64,000 bases of DNA from Siphonodentalium dalli. Its lineage: Eukaryota > Mollusca > Scaphopoda > Gadilida > Siphonodentaliidae. Below are positions 1 to 10,639 of the stretch, piece after piece. Under the pieces are notes generated by a model. That model had not been told where the DNA came from. It saw only the letters and a list, made by a program, of their open reading frames with translations, and made no database searches. Position numbers and translations under genes: made by a program. Position 1 is the stretch's first letter; every line of letters starts with the position of its first letter. Location: assembly GCA_032622095.1 (NCBI GenBank), contig CP136066.1:148521559-148585558 (forward strand). The letters are read 5' to 3'.

Positions 1-295
1 TACAGCCGGGTTCTTTAACGTGCACATAGTCACCCATGTACACGGGTCAGTCATTTATGTCGGCTCCCGATCCGACATCATACCGCACTCACAACAACAT
101 ACCTGGACATGATGTCGCCATGAAGTGAAGTCAGTTTTGTATTCGGATATAAATTGTGTGATCACGAATGAGACTTTTCAGTCATACAACGTGGTAATCT
201 GACCAAGTTTGGATTTTTGTCAGAATACCCGACCGGGACTCGATCCCCGGACCTTTAGCACGAGAGACCAGTACGCTATCCACTCGGCCACTGAC
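1..295 (-). mobile_element. tRNA-derived SINE (tRNA-like head 219-295, body to window edge)
   Basis: Read on the minus strand, 295 to 219 resembles a tRNA: an A-box-like TGGCCGAGTGG, a B-box-like GGATCGAGTCC, and ends GTCAG and CTGAC that pair. The T-loop lacks the usual TT and the anticodon stem pairs poorly, so this is a decayed or SINE-type tRNA head, not a working tRNA gene. The body then runs down to base 1 and contains GTGCACGTTAAAGAACCC (about 12-29 in complement), a string I recognise from tRNA-derived SINE bodies of marine invertebrates. The tail lies outside the window. SINEs of this kind are transcribed by RNA polymerase III from the internal boxes and copied by LINE machinery. Confidence 0.6.
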
Positions 296-299
296 GTTC

Positions 300-1250
300 C
301 AATGCATCGAACTGATGCATCGAACATCGGCAACGTCCGTAAATGAACAGTAATAAACTGAACATGGAATGGCAGCTTTTAACTTACCATCAGAAATATG
401 AGAGAACGATACAAGGCCATTGACACATTGCCGTCAATTATGTTGAGAAGTTTCCGATTACCTTGAAAATCCTTGTTTAAAAAGATAAAACTTTTTTTGG
501 AAAATAAAAAATTTCAACCGGAAATTCAGATGCATGACCGAACCGGAAACGGAAACGGAATGTTATATGTCTGGCTTATTGCTGAAATAGTCACGTGGGG
601 AGATAATTGCGCGCCAATTTGTGAAAGACTCACGGTATGACATAAAAAGCCACTTGTTTTAAAAAACTTGTGGTTTTTGACAAAAATATAACAGGCCTAC
701 ATCTGCAATATATTAAAATAAATTACACACACGGTATAATCAGTATTAACCGACTTAGCGCACTGCATGCTTATTTCGGCGAATATCGAATAAAAATAAA
801 TAAACGAAAAGAGATTTTGGCCAAACAGAATCCTAACAGGGATCGGAAAACAAATACAGACATGCATGCGATTTTTTTGTCTTTTGACCATTTTGGGTAC
901 TCGCCCACACAAAAGCCCAATTTTGTTCCGTTTTTCATATTTTTTTCCGACCAGTTTTTGACACCCATGCACCCCGTTTAAAACAAAATAGAAGCTAATG
1001 TTATATAGTTTTTGTATTTCAAAATATACACCACATATATGCTGAAATATGTGTTATTTTTTATTAAATGCTTTACTTTACATAACATATTTGTTGTCTG
1101 ATATATAATGTAATTTGATGATCAATCTTCAGAAATATTATTTGTCGTATATTTCTACTTGATTGATCTGGACTGATCAGGATATAATCAGTTGTTGATT
1201 TCACACTTGACTGTGTGTCTTAGTGTGTCTTATTAATCTTTGTTCTTATG
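300..1250. other. AT-rich intergenic sequence
   Basis: Apart from short overlapping open frames on both strands at 670-981, which show no family features, I see nothing coding here. A short purine-rich patch at 539-560 is low complexity. Confidence 0.5.
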
Positions 1251-1255
1251 TCACT

Positions 1256-1852
1256 ATAGATAAGATCAGATAAGATAAGATAAGATTTTAATGCAAAATA
1301 CACCCAATGGACAGTTGCACATAAATACAACATAAGGAATAATTTAACATGAGTAACCACATACGATATGCATATATATACGCTTGTGAATTTACTGTCA
1401 TAAAATCTCAGGTATACTTGCTTTTATTAGATATATGTATATAGTCGCGAATGGTGAAGAAAGACCGGATCATGTCGTATATAACGTTAACGGTTGCAAT
1501 GTGTTCATTCTGCATAATAAATGAACTTCTCATAATTTGTCATTTCTAAGAAATGAGGGCACGTTGCAATTATGTCCTTTACATAAGCTTCGCGAATACT
1601 TTCATAGGCCCGACATTCTAAGATGAAATGATATTCTGACTCAATTTGTTTTGAATTACACGCAGAACACAATCTTTCTCTCACAGGTTTTGGGGGCTGT
1701 TTAATTGTGTCTCCCTTTTCGATGTCCAGTCGATGATTACTGATTCTCAATCTTGTGAATAGAATTCTCGCTTTGACAGATCGCGCATTGACACTGTATG
1801 GTTCAATTTCATACTTTGACTTGAATAATCTATACGTTCGAATATGTAGCAC
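1256..1852 (-). pseudogene. LINE 3' end: RT C-terminal zinc-knuckle fragment, 3' UTR and (TTATC)n tail
   Basis: An open frame of 115 codons at 1505-1852 ends with the pattern R-x-C-x2-C, then E-x-E-Y-H-F-x3-C, then Y-x3-R. This is the cysteine/histidine tail found after the reverse transcriptase of many non-LTR retrotransposons of the I/Jockey/CR1 type. Downstream on the same strand, at 1256-1290, lie repeated TTATC units, the kind of short tandem tail such elements carry in place of poly(A). The catalytic part of the RT is absent, so this is a 5'-truncated dead insertion, which is usual for LINEs. The family is clear; the exact clade is not. Confidence 0.65.
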
Positions 1853-1859
1853 CTCATTT

Positions 1860-2200
1860 TAAAGCATATGTTATCCAGTAATAACAATGCATATCTTTAG
1901 ATACGGTACCTTGATATTTGAGTAGATATGTGTGTTATCTCATCCGTGACTACATGGGATGCTATATGAACACTACTGTCAGTCTGTCATACCCTGTCGT
2001 CACTCATAATATACTTCTAATATCCACTAAAATCTGCAGGTTTTTTCAGGATATCCTGGATACCCATATTTCTGTTCTTGTTATTTGACCAGCATATCTG
2101 ATTACTTAATTGAAAATAAATGTTTAATTGAAAGTTATCTTCTATATATTTTGGAACTTCTGTCTGTATATATGTGTGTATGTATATATGTATGTGTGTG
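1860..2200. other. Intergenic, TG/TA-rich
   Basis: No gene seen. A purine/pyrimidine alternating stretch of TATGTG-type repeats lies at about 2165-2200. Confidence 0.5.
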
Positions 2201-2204
2201 TATT

Positions 2205-2475
2205 ATAGACTCGAAAAATGCTCGACCGATCCGACTCAAATTTGGTATGTATGCATACTTTGATCCCGGGCACATTTCACGTGCGACCGCGTCCTTGGCC
2301 TCGCTCATATAGGCATGTTTCTCGACCTCGACCGCTGAGACTCAAATTTGGTATGTAGGCCTACTTTGATCCCGAGAACAATATGGGCGGGTCCAATTTC
2401 ACATGCCTCAGTGTCCTTGACCTTGACCTCGCTCATATACGCTCATATAGGCATGTTTCTGGACCGATCAAACAA
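2205..2475. repeat. Two tandem copies of a ~125-base unit
   Basis: The unit contains CTCAAATTTGGTATGTA, then ACTTTGATCCCG, a CGTCCTTG/TGTCCTTG block and CTCGCTCATATAGGCATGTTTC. It occurs at about 2210-2332 and again at 2333-2470. The 'tttggtatgta' phrase also appears in other dispersed elements of this type, so it probably belongs to a non-autonomous mobile element. Confidence 0.6.
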
Positions 2476-2489
2476 AGAAATTCCTAAAT

Positions 2490-4560
2490 AGCCCGGTCGA
2501 ATAGTTCATATATCATACAAACGATCAATTTGGGACATTTTACAGCACGGGAAACGTAGCAAGCAGGAGACTCGCTCTATCTGATATCGCCTGAACGTTT
2601 CATGGCGATCTGTTATAAGTATAGTAACCAAAAAATATTCCAATTGATTATCGCATTATATAAGAACATATCGATAGAAAATCACTATCAATTGACAGAA
2701 GCGTTTCCTGGCAGGTGTCTTCGACTCATTTGTATTTAAATTTTATACCCCGAAAACTATGTAAAACATATTTAGACAGAGATAATACATCTATATTGAG
2801 AAAAAGAAAAGTGTGAGCTATAATTGTAATCGGTTCCAAACATCGATAATTAATTTAAAAGATATTATTTTCTCCAATTCCGGCCGCCATTTTGGCAGCC
2901 ATCTTGAAAAAATTGTACCAATTTCTGCCACAAATGGTACCATAATGTCGTATCATCACGAGAAGATATTAAAGAGTAAGATACTCTTTCAAATAGAAAT
3001 ATGAAACTGACTTGTAGCTTAAATTTGGTTGGACAAGACCACATTTTGGTGGGCGATTTGCTAAAATGTTCATGGAAAACAACCGCGCATTGTCACACAA
3101 AAACGTTTGTCATAAAAAAATGTAAATGTTGTGTCCAGGAACATTTAGTCCAGTGCATTTATGAGAAAAAAATTATCAAACCCGAAATTAATTGCAACAT
3201 ATTTTTTTTTGCTAGAGTAAAAACATAAACCCTCCATAAACAACATACTAAAAGTCGGCAAAATTCGGAAAAGGGGAAATTGGTGAATTTCGTAATATAA
3301 ATTTGTGGAAATTTGGTCAAATCATCAATTTATGGATTTTCATGGATGTATATACGAACATAAAATTCACAAATCCTACAAGTAGCATGTATATTGTGTC
3401 GACATCAATTTCCTGAATCCAGAACTGAAAACCATTCCCATATTTGTTAAAGGTACTCAATCTGATCAGACGCTCCTAAATTACTATTTAGTTTGTTGTT
3501 TCTATTGTAGTGCGGTCGTCGGGAGGTTGGACATAGAAAACAAATTGTTATACAGCTGGTTTTGGTATAATTTTGTATGGAAAAGTATTGGGAATAACAT
3601 ATCCAAAATCCGCTAAAATCCGCCTTGGGGAAAATTGAGGATTCAATATGGCGTCCAAGATGGCGGCCAAAAATGAAAAATATTCCCAAAACAGCATTAG
3701 TCCTATGTCAGGCAGAGATAATGAGAATGCTTTCGAAGAAATGTCATCACGTTTGACAGAAGATCCCACAGGAGTCACATTGATCAAATATCGGTCCCAG
3801 GAAGCCAGAAGGATGGCCACAAAGATGACGACCAAAATGACAATTATGTATTTTTTATTTTGTTGATAGAGATCGGCCAGCGATGACCAGAATATTGAAA
3901 TGAGTCATAATTTCGGCACTTATGTATCAGATATATCAATATACTCAAACCTCATCCTTGTCATCTCCTACCAGTATTTCTTTTAAATTAATGCAACCCT
4001 CTCTACAAGCGACAACACATTTGAGACATATGCACACATATCACACGTTTTGTTGTGTCATCTTACACTTGCACTGTACCGACTTGAGCAATACGTCTTG
4101 GGCTTCATACTGGTCATTCATAACTGGGCAAGTTCCGCGACACGAAGTCCACAACCCCATATCTCATGATTCAATACGTCGTTATTCAGTGTTTTCCGAT
4201 TCATGACCGGCAGATTCACTTTGAGACTGTGATAGTACGCCGCTCTTTCTTTTGGTAGGAGTTTTTTTTAGCTCTAACGCAGTCAGTCTTGCTAGAAGAT
4301 ACCATGTCCACAAACTTCGCATGGCGAAGTGTATTTAGTTAGTTTTCTTTCTTACCACCACACATAAGGTAAAGCCGCATGTCGGCCTCGCCGATGGTTT
4401 CTGATTTGCAATAGACTCCTGCGTGAGTAATGTTTTTGCGAACTTCAACAGACTCGTGTTCCCATGTCCGAATAATGCAGACCTGGTGGTATCATAGCAT
4501 CCACATACATGCGCAAACAGGATATGGGAAGTTGTAAAATGTCAAGCCTTGCGCACTCTG
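2490..4560. other. Intergenic with scattered GCCATTTTGG motifs
   Basis: No convincing gene. Short open frames at 2813-3228 and 3447-3866 overlap each other on both strands and match nothing I recognise. Two patches (2882-2905, 3648-3672) carry the GGCGGCCA/CCATTTTGG motif that recurs through the window. Confidence 0.45.
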
Positions 4561-4571
4561 CCGTCGAATCG

Positions 4572-5037
4572 CTATATGGCAGCACCACCTAGATTTGCCA
4601 GTTTTCCGAGCACCAGATTGTCGGCCATCTTCGATTTCCAGTGACGATTCAAAAGAAGAATCAGATCTGTGTCGTCCGCGATAACCATGATATTTCTTCC
4701 ATGCGATTCAAACTCTAGGGCACGAGAAACTCTTAGAGTACCAACGTCACCACTGCAGTGAACTCTGTGACCATTATCCAATAAGAGGCGCCCCTCAATT
4801 GATGAACTGACCTTTGTTGCTCTCATTTGGGAGGAAAATTTGCTGGTTATTGTGGATCACTGTTTTGTCAGTGACCCGAACGTCGGCACGTTTTGCAGAT
4901 TGCCGGATGTGCTCGTGATCTTTAATAGACGAGCTATGACCGAACCATCGGACACGATGGAACTCGAGCCATACTTTGTTCGAACTTACTTCAGATAACA
5001 CATGGCTACTTCCTTGTATGTTGAGTTTTTGATCCAC
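4572..5037 (-). pseudogene. PIN/XPG-like uncharacterised protein fragment, frameshifted
   Basis: Two minus-strand frames (5037-4795 and 4826-4572) join into one recognisable protein stretch. Landmarks in order are SSIKDHEHIR, NNQQIFLPNESNKGQFI, DNGHRVHCSGD and VIADDTDLILLL, then a W-K-x2-M-A-D stretch. This pattern, ending in an ADDTD acidic motif, is that of a large family of uncharacterised PIN/XPG-nuclease-like proteins that multiply in invertebrate genomes and are often linked to mobile DNA. A frameshift lies near 4810, and GDAD of the family reads GDVG here, so one acidic site is lost. No N-terminal part is visible upstream. Dead copy; family call from memory of the motifs. Confidence 0.6.
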
Positions 5038-5404
5038 TTCACTGTATGGAGAAGAGCTTCGCTACCAAGAATGGTGTCAATTCCCTTCTAGAACGAAATC
5101 ATTCAGAGCCTTTGCCAATTCGTGTTTTCGCCAATATTAACGTGGACATCAGCCTATTTTACTTGTGATGCTGCTGTGCCATCTTGTTCCCTTATCGATT
5201 CATTGTCCGCATAACTGACGTCCTTCTCGACTGGGACAACTTCAGCTATATATCAACTTATTGAAAAGCGCATAATCAACTATAGGTATAGACCAAGCAA
5301 GACCCTCGACACTGCCTTTCAATATATCATGGGTCACCATACCAACCCCTTCATCATCTAGGCGATACTCCATGAAGCTCACTTCAGTATGAAATCATTC
5401 GAGC

Positions 5405-5478
5405 CAACACACTTTGTTATCCTCCTCCCTATTTTCCACCCTTCTGATTGGCCCATGTGCTGTCACATGCCGGGCGAC
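5405..5478. repeat. ~70-base module, inverted copy at 6503-6572
   Basis: The block TTGTTATCC...TTTTCC...TTCTGATTGGC...GTCACATG..GGGCGACA lies immediately left of the foldback element and occurs in reverse complement at 6503-6572. A diverged direct copy is at 6572-6640 and another inverted copy at about 28030-28110. It holds a CCAAT-type ATTGG. It appears to be a sub-terminal module of an older element family. Confidence 0.6.
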
Positions 5479-5484
5479 AATATA

Positions 5485-5633
5485 CAGTTGTCGCCCGTTG
5501 TCGAGGGAGACATTGAGATTTGTCACCCGCTCGAGAACGGAATGTCTCCCGAGGAGCGAAGCTCCGAGGGAGACATTCCGTTCTCGAGCGGGTGACAAAT
5601 CTCAATGTCTCCCGAGAAGAAGGGCAACAACTG
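5485..5633. repeat. Palindromic hairpin cap, left end of foldback
   Basis: CAGTTGTCGCCC at the left pairs with GGGCAACAACTG at the right. Between them GAGACATTGAGATTTGTCAC and CGCTCGAGAACGGAATGTC are mirrored around a small loop at about 5550-5558. It is GC-rich compared with its surroundings. The same 149-base unit forms the other end of the element in reverse order. Confidence 0.85.
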
Positions 5634-6599
5634 ATTTGTTATCCGATTATACCACAGAAAATATCCTTGCCATCCACACGCACGATGTTGCACTGAGTCA
5701 TGAGTGATTTCTTTCCCGATTATGTATATTTTCAGTAACTACTTATCGTCCCATAGGATTTCTGTTCCATAAACGATAGTCAAGCTTTTAAGCGTTTGAT
5801 AATCCGCGTTTATTTACGATCATTTTGGTGGTCAAATCGTCAATATCGGTCCATGCAATGTAAACCAATAAGCCATATAGTTATGTTCTCGTCTTCTGCG
5901 CAAGGCATATTCAATGTTGTCTTGTGCGCGCAATTTACTCGCGATGTTCATTTCATAACGGTCTTTCTCGAAAGCTATTGGGAAGTTGTCAATTTCATTA
6001 ATGTACATTCATATGTGTCAGTGCTCATGGCGATCCTCACATAAAATACTTCTATGATCACATTGCAGACATCGCTGAAGATAAGCGTACAGTACCATTT
6101 ATTCGCGACAAACGTATGCATTACGTTGTCTACCAGCGAACATTTATAACCAACCAACCTAATGGGATCCTCTCTTTCAATCATGCATCATAATGTCGAC
6201 ATGAACAAATTGAATCACCGAGATATTGCGATGTAAAAAGTTAATAATAACGCTTGTCCGATAAATGTATCAACTAAAAACTTAAGAATATTAGTGTTCA
6301 CTAAATATATGCAAATTAGCAAACACCACAACTGGTGTGTTTTGCGAATCCGTGGGGTATATAAGATCTATGATTTTTTAGTACGTTGTAGTGATGCGAA
6401 GTAGATGAGTTACTGCAGTGTGTGTTTGAAGATATTCTTGCAATATAATATCAGGCGGGCGACAAAAACAATGTCTCCCGGGTCAGCGGGCGACAGTGTG
6501 ATTTGTCGCCCGGCACGTGACAGCACATGGGCCAATCAGAAGGGTGGAAAATAGGGAGGAGGATAACAAATCACATTGTTATCCTTCAACCCATTTTCC

Positions 6600-7500
6600 T
6601 CTCTTCTGATTGGCTGAGAGTGCGTCACATGGCGGGCGATAAATCACCATATTACCCTCGAGGGTAACATTGTCTCAGTTATTGACCGGTCAGCTGTTAC
6701 CAGTAAACACAGAACTGCGAAGAACTCACCGCGCAGAGATTCTCTGAAAGCTCTCTGATAATTTTGAAAAACACTGTTTTTATAAACCCCACTGTTTCAT
6801 AACAACCGCGAACTGTGGTGTTTGCTAATTTGCATAATTGTGTGTTTTTTTATTTGCAATTTGAGCACGCTATGTATAAATGGTGTTATCACAGACACAT
6901 ATCTGTTATAACGTGTAATATTCATATTGGACCTTTTTATATCAATAATAAAGACCGTGGGACAAATATATAAACCTTATTATGTAGTTGGTATGCTGCA
7001 GACAATTGCACATACGATGTACATACGTTACAACTACGTTTATATACTAGATCAAATAGCCACTCTTTGCTGTTTATCAATTGATTATTTCTTTTCTTCA
7101 ATACATTCATCAGACTTCAGAGAATACCCGTATATTGCGTAACGATCTGTGACAGATGTCAATTTCTGTTTGCACTACCACAACGTGTTAGTTCCACATT
7201 TTAGCATTCTGGAAATTAACACGTCTGTCGGCGTCTTTACGCTCATTTGAAACGAAACCGAACATTTCGCTGCATGGCTACTCAACTTCGAAATGGCTTT
7301 ACTCCTCTTTCCGTGAACCGATTTCCACAATGCAACCAGCAAACTGACCGGAGAATATCTGCGCAAATGACGGGTATGTTAATTGATCCAGATTATGAAT
7401 GTTTTATTTTCTAAATAGCGATGATTCCAACATAAAATTAACTTTTCGAACTGGATTAAAGAATATATGCGCACATTTATTCCTGCTATTAAGGAGGTTC
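6600..7500. other. Interior of foldback element without recognisable gene
   Basis: Contains the sub-terminal module copy (6572-6660), a short copy of the arm motif TGGTGTTTGCTAATTTGCAT at about 6811-6831 and otherwise unrecognised AT-rich sequence. Small frames at 6927-7142 and 7175-7366 show no family features. Confidence 0.5.
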
Positions 7501-7528
7501 GTGTGTACTCCATTGTCAGATAACAAAA

Positions 7529-7679
7529 CAGTTATCACCCTTGTTTTCGTGAGACACGGGGATTTGTCGCCGCTCTCGACCTGGAATGTCACCCTCGGGC
7601 CTGGTGGCCCTCGGGTGACATTCCAGGTCTCGAGCGGGCGACAAATCCCCGTGTCTCACTCAATCGCGGGCGATAACTG
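7529..7679. mobile_element. Solo hairpin MITE, CAGTTATC...GATAACTG
   Basis: A near-perfect palindrome with GTGAGACACGGGGATTTGTC on one side and its complement on the other, centred near 7593. The ends CAGTTATCACCC and GGGCGATAACTG match the caps of the foldback element with base changes. A TA follows the right end, but the left flank reads AA. A diverged member of the same hairpin family. Confidence 0.7.
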
Positions 7680-7924
7680 TATACTGTCGCCCGCTGACCC
7701 GGGAGACATTGTTTTTGTCGCCCGCTTGGTGTTATATTGCAAGAATATCTCCAAACACACACTGCAGTAGCTCACCTATTTCACTACGACGTACTAAATG
7801 AAAGTGTCAATGAAACTGTAGCTCAACTTGGAAAGGGAATAATTTAATGTATTACAGTCAATGGAGCGATTAGGAATGTGGAAAGTTGAATGTCTAATAC
7901 TAGTTTATGGACATGAAGAGAAAA

Positions 7925-9360
7925 GTAAAATCCAAGATGGCTGCTGACGGCCATGTCTTCGGCCGAATGACACCAAAATGATTGTATCCCATCTACATGT
8001 CATCGTTAACATCCATAAAAAAAATTATGACGATCAGACTAAAGGTACGACCTGTAGCCCATGCTAAAGAATTTAGTCATACAAAGAGTAGAATCTAAGA
8101 TGGCTGCTGGCGGCCATGTTTTTTGGACAAATGACCCCAAAATGACTTGTTTCCCATCTACATGACATTGTTAACATCCATGACAAATTTTATGATGATC
8201 AGACTAAAGGTACGACCTGTAGCCTGTGCTAAAGAATTTAGTCATACAAAGAGTAAAACCCAAGATGGCTGCTGGCGGCCATGTTTTTTGGCCGAATGAC
8301 CCCAAAATTACTCGTTCCCATCTACATGTCAATATTAACATCCATGCCAAATTTAATGATGATCAGACGAACAGTACGACCCGTGGCCTGTGCTAATGGA
8401 TTAAATTTTGAAATCAAAGATGGCTGCTGGTGGCCATGTGTTTTGTCCGAATGACCCCAAAATGACTCATTCCCATCTACATGTCATTGTTAACATCCAT
8501 GACAAATTTTATGGATGATCAGACTAAAGGTACGACCTGTAGCCTGTGCTAAAGAATTTAGTCATACAAAGAGTAAAATCCAAGATGGCTGCTGGTGGCC
8601 ATGTTTTTTGGCCAAATGACTCCAAAATTACTCGTTCCCATCTACATGTCAATATTAACATCCATTACAAATTTAATGATGATCAGACGAACAGTACGAC
8701 CTGTGGCCTGTGCTAATGGATTAAATTTTGAAATCAAAGATGGCTGCTGGTGGCCATGTTTTTTGTCCGAATGACCCCAAAATGACTTGTTCCCATCTAC
8801 ATTCTAATTTCAACAGCCATTACAAATTTCATGACGATCAGACTAAAGGTACGACCTGTAGCCCGTGCTAAAGGATTTAGTCATACAAAGAGTAAAATCC
8901 AAGATGGCTGCTGGCGGCCATGTTTTTTGCCCGAATGACCCAAAAAAGACTCGTTCCCATCTACATGTCATTGTTAACATCCATGACAATTTTTATGATG
9001 ATCTGACCAAAGGTATGACCTGTAGCCCGTGTCAAAGGATTTAGTCATGCAAAGAGTAAAATCTAAGATGGCTGCCGGCGGCCATGTTTTTTTGGCCAAT
9101 TGACCCCAAAATTACTCGTTCCCATCTGCATGTCAATATTAACATCCATTACAAATTTCATGACAATAAGACGAACAGTACGGCCTGTAACCCGTGCTAA
9201 TGGATTGAATTTTGAAATCCAAGATGGCCACTGGCGGCCATGTTTTTTTCCCGAATGACCCCAAAATGACTCGTTCCCATCTACATGCCAATGTCAACAT
9301 CCATGACAAATTTCATAATAATCGGACCAAAGGTACGAACTGTAGCCCGTGCTAAAGGAA
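7925..9360. repeat. Tandem array, nine units of ~156 or ~164 bases
   Basis: The marker AAGATGGC recurs at about 7933, 8097, 8261, 8417, 8582, 8738, 8901, 9065 and 9221, giving spacings of 164, 164, 156, 165, 156, 163, 164 and 156. Each unit reads AAGATGGC..GGCCATGTTTTT, then GAATGACCCCAAAATGACT, CCCATCTACATGTCA, AACATCCATGACAAATTT, GATCAGAC and GTACGACCTGTAGCC. The short units end TAATGGATTAAATTTTGAAATC and the long ones AAGAATTTAGTCATACAAAGAG. The array is noncoding and ends at a (CA)n run at 9378-9402. Confidence 0.9.
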
Positions 9361-10192
9361 ATTGTTGACGCATCACGCACACACACACACACACGCACAC
9401 ACGGACGACGGATACCAAGCCATGGCAATAGCTCAAACTTTACAAAGTAAAGTTGAGCTAAAAATCATAGATCTTATATATCCCACGGATTCGCAAAACA
9501 CACCAGTTGTGGTGTTTGCTAATTTGCATATATTTAGTGAACACTAATATTCGAACTTTTAAGTTGATACATTTATCGGACAAGCGTTATTATTTACTTT
9601 TTACATCGAAACATCTCGGTGATTCAATTTGTTCATGATTATGATGCAAGATTGAAAGAGAGGATCCCTTGAGGTTGGTTGGTTATAAATGTTCGCTGGT
9701 AGACAACGTAGTGCATACGTTTGTCGCGAATGAATGGTACTGTCCGCTTATCCTCCGCGATGTCTGGAATGTGATCATAGAATTGTTTTATGTAAGGATC
9801 GCCATGAGCACTGACACGTATGAATGTACATTAATGAAATTGACAACTTCCCAATAGCTTTCGGGGAAGATCGTTATGAAATGAACATCGCGAGTAAATT
9901 TCACACACAAGACGACATTGAATATGCCACATTGCAGAAGACGAGAACATACCTATGTTATTGGTTTACATTGCATGCGATATTGACGATTAGACCACCA
10001 AAATGATCGTAAATAAACGCGGATTACCAAACGCTTAACAGCTTGACTATCGTTTATGGAACAGAAATCCTATGGGACGATAAGAAGTTACTGAAAATAT
10101 ACATAATCGGGAAAGAAAGCACTCGTGACTCAATGCAACATCGTGCGTGTGGATGGCAAGGATTTTTTCTGTGGTATAATCGGATAACAAAA

Positions 10193-10341
10193 CAGTTGTT
10201 GCCCTTCTTCTCGGGAGACATTGAGATTTGTCACCCGCTCGAGAACGGAATGTCTCCCTGGGAGCTTCGCTCCTCGGGAGACATTCCGTTCTCGAGCGGG
10301 TGACAAATCTCAATGTCTCCCTCGACAACGGGCGACAACTG
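10193..10341. repeat. Palindromic hairpin cap, right end of foldback
   Basis: Reverse complement of the cap at 5485-5633, with a slightly different loop (GGGAGCTTCGCTCC). It ends GGCGACAACTG followed by TATA. Confidence 0.85.
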
Positions 10342-10639
10342 TATAATGTTCATTGACTTAGAGGTTATTGTGTTTACCGCATTGAACCACAAAATATGGC
10401 CGAAATGGATACACGGGGTTTGGGTGTTCAATCTACGTAATGTTCATCAACATACATCAGTGTAGAGTAAATGATGGGACGGAACAGAACATCTGATTTC
10501 TCAGCGGTCAGTGTCGTCCAGCGAGCAAGCACTTTGCATGAATCCTGACCAGCTCGAGCTAGGTGCTTCATTCTTACTGGAAAAACATGATGACGGCCAC
10601 ATGCATACATGCATAGATGAATGGTCATTGGCTAGCGTG

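Larger units (their letters stand above)
5481..10345. mobile_element. 4.9 kb foldback element with hairpin-capped ~890-base inverted arms
   Basis: Bases 5481-6378 and 9460-10345 are reverse complements of one another with only scattered differences, separated by about 3.1 kb. The outermost bases are TATACAGTTGTCGCCCG and its complement, so the element can be read as CAGT...ACTG flanked by TA or TATA, as in Tc1/mariner-type insertions. Each arm begins with a 149-base palindrome (5485-5633, 10193-10341). The centre holds a nested inverted pair (about 6379-6502 with 7690-7798), a solo hairpin (7529-7679) and a repeat array (7925-9360). No transposase is visible, so it would be non-autonomous. 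A similar weak open frame of about 60 codons is kept in both arms (5975-6184 minus, 9669-9857 plus). Confidence 0.8.

Noticed and set aside
219-295. Functional tRNA gene
   Set aside because: The T-loop lacks TT and the anticodon stem has mismatches; it continues into a SINE body.
5389-5707. Three overlapping frames on both strands
   Set aside because: All lie in the hairpin cap at 5485-5633 and mirror each other.
7399-7770. 123-codon frame inside the foldback
   Set aside because: Runs straight through a palindromic hairpin, so both strands are open by symmetry.
7925-9360. Regularly spaced repeats resembling a CRISPR array
   Set aside because: Units are whole tandem copies without variable spacers, in a eukaryotic genome with no cas genes.
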